A DNA stretch of 64,000 bases from Clavelina lepadiformis (taxonomy: Eukaryota; Chordata; Ascidiacea; Aplousobranchia; Clavelinidae): the NCBI RefSeq assembly GCF_947623445.1, contig NC_135241.1, positions 18,230,501 to 18,294,500 on the forward strand, in the 5' to 3' direction. Below, piece after piece: positions 48,798 through 59,600 of the stretch. The translations under genes were made by a program, and so were the position numbers. The notes beneath the pieces are model-generated. The model saw only the letters and a list, made by a program, of their open reading frames with translations, made no database searches and was not told the DNA's origin. Position 1 is the first letter of the stretch; each line of letters begins with the position of its first letter.

Positions 48798-49464
48798 CTG
48801 CTTTTGAATCTCTGTTTCTTTAATGTATGCTGCTGTTTATAACATTTTACTGCCATTTTGTGAACTGACCACAGTTATAGTCATTGTCCAAACAAATTTT
48901 TGTTTCAAAATTTTTTTTTTAATTTTTCCACTTTGTTTTCAACACCTTGTGATTTCACATTGACCTGTAATACAAGTAACATCAATAGTATTCTCAAATA
49001 TAACGAACCTATGAAAGTTTCTTCACATATTCCAGAAAGTACATTTTTAGTACCGTATTAATATCTGCTTTCATACAAGTAGTATTTTGGTTTAAGAAAA
49101 AAGGCAAAATTAAGTAGTTAATTATTGGAATGCCGACACGCAAATTGTTGAACTAGTCAGATTCAATTCTGTCGTCCTTTCTCTATTGGTAATATATTTT
49201 AATTATTCTGCGTATTGTAAAATACATGTCAAATCTCCAAAAACAGATGAATCTGGGCCCTCAGTTATGTCATTTTCTTGTAACATGCCATGAACTGGAG
49301 GAAGGACACTTAAAACAAGTTGCATATCACCGCAAACAATCTAGTAAAAAGCTATCAAAAGTTCGGCATTTCAGTATTGTTAACTTTTGTATTTTCATCT
49401 TAGACATGGAACAGGGCAATTCTGTGTAAATTCAGTTGTATAATTGTATTAAGATCAATGAGAG
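48798..49464. other. Intergenic region and leader of the BLOC1S3-like gene
   Basis: Contains an AT-rich KAT8 3' flank with no clean AATAAA. The acceptor TTTTCATCTTAG ends at 49403. After it, a seven-codon upstream ORF (ATG 49406, MEQGNSV, TAA 49427-49429) precedes the next gene's ATG by 35 nt. Confidence 0.45.
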
Positions 49465-49989
49465 ATGTCTGAAAATAACCAAGTTGATCACAAGGCACAT
49501 GGGATTGTTGTTCTCGGGGAAGATTCCGAGAGTGACATTGAGGAAGCTATGGAGGCCACTAATGGTTATTTAAATGTTGAATCTTCCGGCGCTGGGGTCA
49601 ATCAACTTTCAGTGGATGATGATATACTAAGTCAGCCTGAGGTTGAAGAAAGAGAGACAGTGTTAAATCCTGATCTTGCAAAGAATGAAGGAATCACGCC
49701 ACCTTCATACAACTCCTTACTCCATAAAAAGCTGCAAGAGGCTAATATTAAATTATGGATGTCCGTTGGTGAAGTGCAAAGCAATACTAGTCGGGATGTT
49801 GTGTCCACCATGAAGAGGGTGTGTGGGAGACTGGACAAAACCCAAGCCCTAGCAGTGGACAATTCAAATAAAATTCGATCGAGCATAGATAACTTAAGGA
49901 TTCTATCAAGCACTGTCAGGGCAGTTTTATCACACAGCAAAACAGCGTTACCACAGTTTATAGAAGCCCAAACCACCACCACTCTATGA
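49465..49989 (+). CDS. BLOC1S3: BLOC-1 subunit 3-like protein
   Basis: 174 aa in one exon. BLOC-1 sorts cargo from endosomes to lysosome-related organelles such as pigment granules. The N-terminal half is acidic and disordered (GEDSESDIEEAMEATNG), like the Glu/Ser-rich start of human BLOC1S3. The C-terminal half is helical: SLLHKKLQEANIKLWMSVGE aligns with human SLLQLRLAESQARL. RDVVSTMKRVCGRLDKTQAL then aligns with RDVAALASRLAAAQAAGL, after which both run to a similar terminal helix. Similarity is modest and lies in a coiled-coil-like region, so another small coiled-coil protein cannot be excluded. It is convergent with SLC39A9, and a poly(A) signal lies 80 nt downstream. Confidence 0.65.
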   Translation: MSENNQVDHKAHGIVVLGEDSESDIEEAMEATNGYLNVESSGAGVNQLSVDDDILSQPEVEERETVLNPDLAKNEGITPPSYNSLLHKKLQEANIKLWMSVGEVQSNTSRDVVSTMKRVCGRLDKTQALAVDNSNKIRSSIDNLRILSSTVRAVLSHSKTALPQFIEAQTTTTL

Positions 49990-50068
49990 ATAATTATGCT
50001 TATTATCTTGTACATTGTTTAACGTTTTTGTATCACTTCTAAGGAATTTTACTAAAATACTTTTTGGT

Positions 50069-50074
50069 ATTAAA
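50069..50074 (+). terminator. BLOC1S3-like poly(A) signal
   Basis: ATTAAA variant 80 nt after the stop, followed by GTTCTGGTT. Confidence 0.45.
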
Positions 50075-50642
50075 GTTCTGGTTAAATATTGATGCAATGC
50101 AGCAGTATCACTGGAAAGGTACCGGCCATCTTTGACTCAATTGATTTGCATTGCATAACATCTCATATTTTAAAGGTGAACAACATGGTATGTGGCTTGC
50201 ACTTGAAATGTGTGTAATATAATATCATATTTATGCCCTCAATTTCACTTTTCGTTAAAATAAGCATAGTCTAAAAACCAAAACAGAAGTAGATTGTTTA
50301 CCAACGCAAATTTGTCTCTAATTATGAAGACCGGCTCAGTGTTTTGTACGCAGGTTTTTATGATGCAAAATTGTCAAAAATTTACAGGTACTGTATTGCC
50401 CAAAAGACACCTGTTTAGCTTGAGGCGTAAATTATTAGTGAAATTAATACCAACAAACTGATATTGCAAATATACAAACTTAAATCAGAAACCAACTACT
50501 TAAGAATTGTATGTGCATTGTGCAATAAATATGTTGTTGACAATCATTAGTCGGATGATGCAAAGTACAGCACTTTGATAATGCATGCACTCATCTGGTA
50601 GGAATTCGTAAACAAAACGAATTATAAAAGTACAAGTGCTTT

Positions 50643-50648
50643 TTTATT
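50643..50648 (-). terminator. Candidate SLC39A9 poly(A) signal
   Basis: TTTATT on plus reads AATAAA on minus, about 460 nt past the SLC39A9 stop. It is the first good signal in that direction. Confidence 0.4.
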
Positions 50649-51105
50649 ATGAAAAATGCAACAGTAACCTACAGGCAGGTGAGATTGGCCGTTCTGGTCT
50701 GAGTGACGGCTTTCTATGAAAGGTAACGTACATTAACTTGGCTACCACTCTGCCAACTGTATTCATATACAACAAAAATTACTGTTGGAAATTACATTTA
50801 GTGTCACCAAGCAATAAAACGTTAACAAAACAAAAAAATAGATGTTAAAAGCACTTGGCGGGCACCTTAAAGGCAAAACAATAAAGCAACACAAGTCTCC
50901 ACAATCCTTTATAAGCATTACAATATCATATTCCTTAAAACTAGAAGTGCAACACAAGCATTATTTTAAGGCCTGTATGAAGGTCCAATGGAATGCTATC
51001 TACTAATATATGTAGTTTTACTTTGTACGTTCATTGCACTTACGTATAGTTTATCAGTAAAAACATGCACTCAATTGGTTGAATACTCAAGAAAAACAAT
51101 GAACA

Positions 51106-53155
51106 TCAATGGCTGTGGCTTAAATTTAACAATAAAGGAAATAAACTGCCTGATACTAGAACTGAAACCTCACAAATATTAAGTCCTTTGTTGCTCCCTG
51201 AATGAGCAATTTCTGGAAGAACATGAACGGTAGCAACATACAAAAATGTTCCAGCTGAGAATAGCATTGCAATGCCAGTCGCATTTACCTCCGAGAGGAA
51301 CTGACGATCTTTCTGGAAAGTTAATAACAACAACGTCAACTAGCTAATTGGGTTATTGGCCTTAGGGACTTCCACTACAAATTTTATGATTAATCATCAG
51401 CTGCCATCATACTTCCTCCTTAATTATACACAGAGCAAGGTAGAACAGATGCTTCACTTGATGATTTGGTTGGGATGAATCAAACCATGCACAGTCACTT
51501 TATACCTTTTACGTTATCCTATCATGCTGCTATTTACTTCTTATTGAATACGCACCTGATTTAGCAAACAAAATGTTACAATAGCAAGCAATGGTGCTGC
51601 TATTGCAAAAATTAACAAATGTTTTTTAACTCTTCTCACTTCTAAGCCTTCATGGACAAGAAACGACACCAGTCCAAAAGCTGCCGGTGCCTAAAAATGA
51701 TACATAGATATTTTGTAAAATTGTGCAAACTTTTCATTAGGATAACAAAAAATGAAGGTAAAAACTGTTACCTTATGAAGCATAATGGCTATGAAAACTA
51801 TCAGTTGTAGATCATGCCTATCAGTGCTTGCAGCTGCTCCTAGTGCAATACCATCAGCTGCTGCATGAACGACCAAACCTATTGTCGCTGTGTGTCCTTT
51901 TGATTTTTGATCACTCAGCTGTGATCGAGAGCTTCCTAGTTTGCTTTGATTAAGCTCGTCTAAAGTATGTCAGGTAATTCTTTAAGGTTTATGGGAAGAA
52001 AAATTTCAATTTTTATCACATAACACTTTGTACTTAAATTTTGAACCAAAGAATGATGAGCGAAGAAACTTATATAATCTTTTAGGCATGCACTACATTA
52101 CCAATATGACATACCTAATCGAATGTCTGGAGCATGTGAGTGTGTTGCCCCACCGATCTGATCAACAAGCAGCATGAAAACAAAGCCTAAAAGTAAAGCT
52201 AGCCCAATTTCTCTATGTGGGCTGTTATGTTGATGAAGATGTTCTGTAGTTTCCACAGCTAAAGATGTACATTTTTTAAATAGATGTTCACTTTAAATCA
52301 GGCATAGTATGCACGCCAATATGAGAACCAATACCTGCAAAATCTATTTCCTGATTGATAGATTGACTTTTTGTTGATTCACCATCACTAACTTCTGCTT
52401 CATTGTTGTCTGTGTCAAAATTTCGCTTGATATTACTTACAGGTAAAAATGCTCAATAGTAAAACTTCTTGCATATCAGGTTCCTTTTTGAAGTTAAGTT
52501 AATGTTTTTATTCAACTATTACAGTTAACAAAATAAACGTTTAAGGTTTAAAATTCTTTGGGTTAATCTTTAATCTTATCACAAAAATAAAAGCAGTTGA
52601 ACTAGGCTAAACTAAGAATAAAACTAAACAATGCAACAAATAAGTTTTTTAGGGCATAACATCACCTAATGCAAGCTTCACATGCATGTTGTTTGGAGTT
52701 TGTTGGCTGCTGTACATTGTCTCAACTCCTTCTGGTATAATGACAGCCAATGCAGTTCCCACAAGAAGGCCAGCACCAAAAATGGTGAAAAGTTGTATTT
52801 TTCTCTAACAATAAAAATGCAAAACATCCTGGTGGAAAGTTCGTTTGCAGCGCACCAGAAAAATAGGCTTTTTACTTAAATCAACATCAAAAAGCACATG
52901 CCCCACAAATTATACGTCTAACCTAGAATATACGACATAACAGCAACTTTGGCAAAGCAACAAAGTGCCTAATGTCCAGTAGCGAAAAACATAATCGGCC
53001 CACAAACTTTAGGTCTTTAAAAAGTACTAAACAAAAATTACATTCCAGTAGATACTCACAGGTGAAAGAGAAAATGCCAAAGGAATCCAACCAGATACCA
53101 GACATCCAATGAGCATAGCAAAAGACAACAAACAGATAGTCCAGAATTCAGCCAT
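51106..53155 (-). CDS. SLC39A9: SLC39A9 / ZIP9 zinc transporter
   Basis: Multi-pass zinc importer of the ZIP family; vertebrate ZIP9 is in the Golgi and plasma membrane. Seven exons read down from 53155: 53155-53060, 52804-52666, 52451-52335, 52258-52115, 51959-51772, 51690-51556, 51312-51106; all in phase, 341 aa (human 307). Exon 1 encodes the first membrane helix ([20 protein letters not shown]). Then [20 protein letters not shown]; a variable loop (exon 3, rich in Asp, Asn and Ser); [13 protein letters not shown]; the metal-site helix [16 protein letters not shown]; and [15 protein letters not shown] across the 51772/51690 junction, keeping the HKxPxxF motif. The end reads [20 protein letters not shown] and VATVHVLPE, then a His-rich tail. 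The start of exon 3 is the least certain boundary; it was chosen to keep phase. Confidence 0.93.
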
Positions 53156-56100
53156 ATTTTAATTTTATCTTTTGAGATTTAACTGATGCTCCAACCCAAA
53201 TTTAGCCTCTTCAGAATAGATTGCTTATTCATAAAATTCTGATTGAAAAGAGGATTTTTGTGAGAACATATATTTCACCAACTACTGAAATTTACCTAAT
53301 TTCAATAAGAAAACTTACCTAAATGGCTAGCCAGTTACGTCATTGGTATTTTGGTAGCCAGTAAAGTAAGCGTCTATTTCACTGACTGTTCGTTACCGAA
53401 ATAAGAAAACACAAAATTAGGTACACATTTTCAACTTAATATGACATAGCCTACTATACTGCGTAGCCTACTGCACTATAGGCTATTTTATCCAAACCAA
53501 AAATTAATCGGCTATGTGCCAGAAGTGTACAACCAAATGATGTCAAAATTTGGGTCGCAGGGGCTTAGTATACAAATGCTGAAATGCGTCATGACTGTTT
53601 ACTTCCACACTGGACCTGGCAATTAAAAAAAGAACTAATGCCTTCAGATGAGACTCAAGTTCTCACTATTTGTCATGAGAAGCCAAAATTTCTAACAAAT
53701 GTGAACTTGCTCAGAGCCCTAATTAAGAAATATACGGACAATTTGCCAGCTATGATATTACAATTTTACAACTTCGATAAACAGTTGCCGGTAGAATAGA
53801 AACAGGGGTAGTCACTTTGTTATCATGAAGTCGTATTTTTATTTTGATTACAGTGAGACATTTCAAAACCATAGAAAATTACGTAAACTCTTTGCAGTAC
53901 CCAACGTCATGACATGTCTTGACGTCATCATGAACTTTCCGGCGTATCATATATAGACATCTTAGAAAAGAAAATAATAAATGGCAAAGTCAAAGGAATG
54001 GCTTTCAAAGTATATGCCTGGAGTCTTGAAAAGGAAGTAGACTTTGTGAGACAAAGTTTTCTATTAAAATGGAATGATAATTCTTCCCGGAAACGGTAAT
54101 CTACTTGAATTTTCATGACAATAGCATAATAAGCGTCGGCTCTGTGGCCGAGTGTTTGAACGACAGGCCTTGCATTAATGTAGCCCGTGTTCGACACGCA
54201 ATGCCGCTACCGTTGTAATGCCCTTGGCTTTGAACAAGGGCAGTAACCACGCTTACTCCTGTTCAGTGTTCCTGGTATACAGTCCCAATTTCAGGCAACA
54301 CATTATAAAAAATAAAAATGTCTGTATGGTATCAATCGGAATTTGCACAACGGCTATAGCTTGGTTACAGGGGCTCCACCAATGGAGGAATCATCGCCGA
54401 GCCCGAGTTTAAGTCGTGTTTAGTCAGAGGATAAATATTATGATACCATACCATTATATAACAAATTCTAGTTTTGCAAAGTAAAAGTTACTTACTATTT
54501 GTTATGCTGTAAGATACTTCTATTCTAGGCTTATCAGTAGATTGTGATAAACATACTCGTACACATTCAGCTGTTTATATTGTAAATCAAATATTTTTGA
54601 AACTAAACAAATATTTGTAAAAACAAATTTCAATGATGAAAGCGAATTAAAAGGCTTGGTATTGTGGATAAAACTCGCGGTTATTCCTACATTGTGTAAC
54701 AAAACCTCATCGTCAACAAATACCAGCCTGACTACGTCATCGCATATTTATGGCAACAGAACATTCTTCTTTGATAGAGTTAGTTATGTAAACGATTGAA
54801 GACTGAGGCCTCTTGCGAGAAAGCTTTACAGGTTGGCGTGGTTATGGGCTAAATACTTTCACTTCAAAGTTTCCTTTAATTGTAAAGTTGCGAGCGATTC
54901 AAGCTAACTAAAATATTTCACATATGGATCACTGGTGCAGGTATATGTAAAAAGGATAGATTGAACGACGAATGTTGTAAAACAAGAAATTAAGTATAAC
55001 TTATGAAATAAAATTAAGATAGCATTAGACTTGAATGTGGATATTAAAAACCACACTAGGCTACTTTATAATAGCATAGAACAAATATTTAACGCACTGT
55101 AAAAATAATGAAAGCCCAGAAATCTTTTCTAGCATTTGGACATATTTGCCTTTTACAGTATTTAGTTCACGCAATTATCAATAAAAATATACGATACGAA
55201 CTAGTAGTGAGCAAAAAACGTTTATCAAAAGCTTACCCGTGCTGCAACCTAATTTATTTTAGCTGTCTTACATACAGATATGTGTAGTGTTGGAGCGTGG
55301 CTTTCAAACGAAGTGAGTAGTGACAACCCGAAGCTACACTACAACCTAAACTTGTCATTAAAAATGTCACATGCCAGTGATGGCACTGTGCTTTTAAGCG
55401 GTAGTGATAACTGGTAATGATAAATAATTTTTTGGCTATTATCGTGTTGATATAGGCAAGGTTGTCGTTTCTGAAAGCTGCGCTAAGGCAGTGCTGTGTC
55501 TTTCCACTCCAGTGACAGAGTCGTAATAAGACGGTGCGATGTTGACATAGCTTTTTCATGAAAGCATTTTTTGTTGTACAGTAATAGAAATTGAGCGTCG
55601 TGACGGAAACAATAACCCATACGTTTGCTGGCCTATGCACAAAGGTATGTTAATACACCAGAATTAAAAATATTTGGTGAATAGACGAGTGTAGTATTTT
55701 CTCAATGCTCTGCTATGGTCGTTAAGTTAATGTTTCTTTAAACATTTTGTGTCAGTTACTACACTTACAGAACCAACTTAGACTATTTCAGACATCTCAA
55801 TTGCTGATCAGATGCGTATGGTATAGATGCGTTCATCAAACCACCATCAGCTTAGCTGCTGTTGTTATACAATAACAACAGCATAGTAGTGATCGTTCAG
55901 GTAACTCAGTGCCAATTTTTTTGCGTTTTGCCGTAACGCACGCAATGAAATGCGTTGGACTGAAAAAAATATTTAACGTTTTTCTAAAACAATTTACTTC
56001 TTGTCGACTAAAAAGGCTGTTGTGAAAAAAGAAGGATAGATGTAAATTAATTGCAAAAATAGAAATATTTGAAAGACAGAACAAATCCATCAATGTCTTG

Positions 56101-56646
56101 AAGATTTCCAAATTAAGCTTTGTGCAGGGCTCTGCTGCTTACGATTTTTTTTATTATGGCTTACTCAGTTGCTGACTATTTCAACGATTTGTATATTTTT
56201 GCAGAGATAGCTATCCTCTTGGAAGTTTTATCAGATAAATGAGCTTTGTAACAGAAACCAATGCAATATAAGTTTCCTTAAAATATAGATTTTAGAATTA
56301 AACATTAGCTAAGCTAAGATGAGACGCTGTTATATCTTATTTGACAGTTAACAGGGTATGATTTTGAAATCGGCAAAATGCCTTTGAAACTGGAGAATAG
56401 CCCGTGGCTTTACGACAAAACAGTCACGACATAATGCTTTAACGCACTTTTTTGTCAAACTTCATTTCTCTCTTCGGCAGCTTTATCTGCGATTTGCAGG
56501 AAGCTTAGGCTTGACTTGTTGTTACTGAGCAAGGAATTAATGTTCTGTAGTTGTAATTCTCAAAGTATAACTTCTTTGTCGGTCTGCACGGTTATATAGA
56601 TACGTAGGGCTAGGTCATTGCATTGTCCGATGTTTAGACGTCTAAA
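53156..56646. other. Intergenic region upstream of SLC39A9
   Basis: Holds the SLC39A9 promoter and a tRNA-derived SINE near 54.13-54.42 kb. A 71-codon plus frame at 53584 and a 128-codon minus frame at 55254-55640 resemble no family. CpG frequency rises towards 56.6 kb. Confidence 0.45.
54133..54420 (+). mobile_element. tRNA-derived SINE
   Basis: A tRNA-like head contains a pol III A box TGGCCGAGTGT (54145-54155) and a B box GTGTTCGACAC (54187-54197), with the tRNA(Leu/Ser)-like start GGCTCTGTGGCCGAGTG. It is followed by a non-tRNA body in which CCCTTGGCTTTGAACAAGGGC resembles the central part of many marine-invertebrate SINEs, and a tail ending near CGAGCCCGAGTTTAAG. No clear target duplication remains, and the head cannot fold into a functional tRNA acceptor stem. 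Ends are approximate. Confidence 0.65.
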
Positions 56647-59600
56647 ATGCGAGGTAATATAGGTAGTAAAGTCAGCGTCCGGCCGGGAAAGGTGTTTCGG
56701 CCAGCGATTTTAAATTCGCCCAGCAGCATCAGGACGAACGTAAGTCAAAGAATGAAATCACAAAAGAAGGATGATTCCAATAAAAAGTGCCGAAAAGAGT
56801 TCTCTCATTCGAAACCTGGAGAACAAGTGCTACAAAAATCTCGAGAAGAAATTCGAAAGCTTACTTCTGAAGCCGTGTTTGGTGATGCCGGTTGTTCTCA
56901 TCAGCCTAATATAAGGGAAATTCGCTGTTTGAAATGTTCTTGCATTGGAAACATACACTTGGTAGAACACACTGAAGATGTTATCGACGCATTGAGGAAA
57001 CGTGCATATAGGTAAATGAATAGTTACAGTAGTAATAGTATTAGTACTAATTATATGGTGTTGTAGTGGTGAGTTAATTTTTGTTGAATTATGTTTTGTG
57101 TCCTGCAGGGTTGTTGAACTCAAAGTTTTTGAATACCGTTTTTGTAATAACGAATACATTTCTATACCTATCTCGTAAGTGGTTACTAAAACAACAACCA
57201 CTGTACTTTTATCGTATTAACATTATCGTATTATTAACATATTGCGAATAAGTTTTTCACGTGATGAGTACATTTTCGACATTCCTCGCAAAGCTATATA
57301 ATTGCATATTTGGGTTGCAGACTTGCAGTGTAGGTAAAGTTTTGTCGTGCCTAGTTGCGTAACACACGGGTACTAACAACCAGTCGGACAGAGCTTTTAG
57401 TTATGAAATGTTTAACTAAATGAAATTCAGGATATCTTGTATGTATAGCAGGGCTAGGCTGTATTGATATGTGAACCCCAATTTTAGTTATAATTAAGGT
57501 CACCTTTCTAACGCAGAAGTAAGGATTACCATTGCAAAACGTAATCTTTCACACAAAAATTGATTTCAACGTTTGCTTTTACACCAAAAGTACCGGTCCC
57601 TGTAAAGTTTAGCAAGCACTTGCAAGGGTTTTTAACTTCCATCCATAATGATAATAAGCTAATTTTCTATCGGCTGCAGTGCCTATTGTAACTTATTTCC
57701 TGAGCGGTTGGCTGAGGCCTGTCGTAGACTATCGCGATGGGCGATCCTGTGTTTGTCAGGGCCTGTGCGTAGAAATGGAAGTGACTATTTCGCGTTACGT
57801 ATAGGTCAGGGGTGGGCAAATTTGTTCAATGAAAGAGTCACTTGCGGAAAAATATAAACACCAGCGAGCCGCAAAATCAGTAATGATTGTCAATTTGGTT
57901 ATTATACTATTAGTAGTCATTTTGGGATATTACTTTTTAACTAAAAGACCCATAAAAACATGTTGGTGAGGTGCATTTTGACAACCTTTGCAATAGAGTA
58001 TAGAATTTATACCTGAAAACAATGTCGGAATCGATGTCTAGTGTTACGTCATAAACGAAATGCTGGCCTACATAAAGAAAAACTTGTAATGAAATGATTG
58101 TTTATCGTTCCTTAGCCTGTAAGGACGACCACTTCAATTACAAAGTCTGTCTGTAGAATTGTTGTCTGTCCTCGATGATAAATGAGTCTCAGGTCGTTGT
58201 TTCGCTTCTCTTAATCTTAGAATCAATTGTACACCTCGACAACTGTATAATCTGGTTATATTGAAGTTTCATTGAACGAATAAATCAAGATAGAACATTG
58301 TGACAGCAACAGCACAAAGACATGTTGCGGCGTTGAACGTAGAAACCAAAAGGACTGAATAAATCAAAATGCACGCACAGGGGAAGCATCGATTACGTCA
58401 CAAAGTGTTATGCTTCGCTGATTCGATAGACGAGAATTCTATGTCGTACACAATTTTATATTACATTAATTGATATATTTATCACAAACTACACAGAAAC
58501 TTTCATAAACGGTACTCTTGGTAGCCTTTACATTTTTTGGAATTTTACGATTCGACTAGAAGAGCCACAAAAAACATGCCGGAGAGCCGCATGCGGCTCG
58601 CGAGCCGCAGTTTGCCCACGTCTGGTATAGGTCATAGAGCCCATTGTTAAAGATAGGCAGTTAGGTTAGCGGAAAAGGTATGAAAAAGTTGTATATGGTA
58701 ACTTATTGATGGTTAAACTGAAGTTAGGTGTACAATGTACATAATAATAAAATGATGATGGCGCCACTTTCTTGCAGCACATAACCAGGGAAAACCGTCT
58801 GAAATCCGTACACTTGTTTTCGCATTACATGAGCTTGTAACTTTCCGAACAGGAAGCAGCACATCTGTTGCTACAAAAACACCTTTATTTTATCACAATT
58901 GAAAACAATTAAATTGTGGTAGAATTTTTTTATTTTCTCACGTTGTGAATATACCTACTGCGTATTTCAAACTTCATAGCAGTATCTTTCGGTGCTGTAA
59001 GCAACGAATTAAGATTTCGGTTCGAAACGCATGTTATCAGCTCGAGAGAAATACCTAGTTCAGTTTTACTTTCACTAGCAATATTTAAACTGAGTTTATT
59101 CGGTAGACGGCGTAATGAGATAGGCACAACCCACTTTTCTCTGAAAAAATACAGTATTTGGCAGAGAATTTTCGCCCAGACTTCAAACAACATACTTGAA
59201 GGCGGTAGCGTCGCAATTGGTAGCCTTTTAAAAAAATTTGGAAATCAATTCCTCTTACTTTAAAACAAAAAAGTGACTATTTCACCCACAGATTGCACTG
59301 ATTGGTTGTTTACGATAGGCAGAAGGTTTTGGGACGTAGGAGAAAGACAACCAAGCAGTTAAATTTTGTTCATCATAGTTACATTGAAGTTTGACTCAGT
59401 TTACTTGAAAAATTAGAGCTCGATTGAGGTTAGCATCGTGTGATAACTTTCCGTTAAAGTTATAGCATTTAAGTGAGAAGACAATCTGAATACGTTTTTT
59501 TGCCAGAAAAGTAGACGCTGCCTAAAATAAAATCTAGAAAGACAACGAAATTTTGTCATTTGCTGGAAAGCCAACTTATTCATAAACCCAGCTCGTGGGC

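Larger units (their letters stand above)
49990..51105. other. Convergent 3' flanks of BLOC1S3-like and SLC39A9
   Basis: Two poly(A) signals face each other (50069 on plus, 50643 on minus). No further gene or repeat is seen. The frame at 50988-51182 is antisense to the last SLC39A9 exon. Confidence 0.5.

Noticed and set aside
54138-54210. Functional tRNA gene
   Set aside because: A and B boxes are present, but the acceptor stem does not pair and SINE body sequence follows directly.
55254-55640. 128-codon minus-strand frame
   Set aside because: No family resemblance and no start context, splice or poly(A) support. Probably chance.
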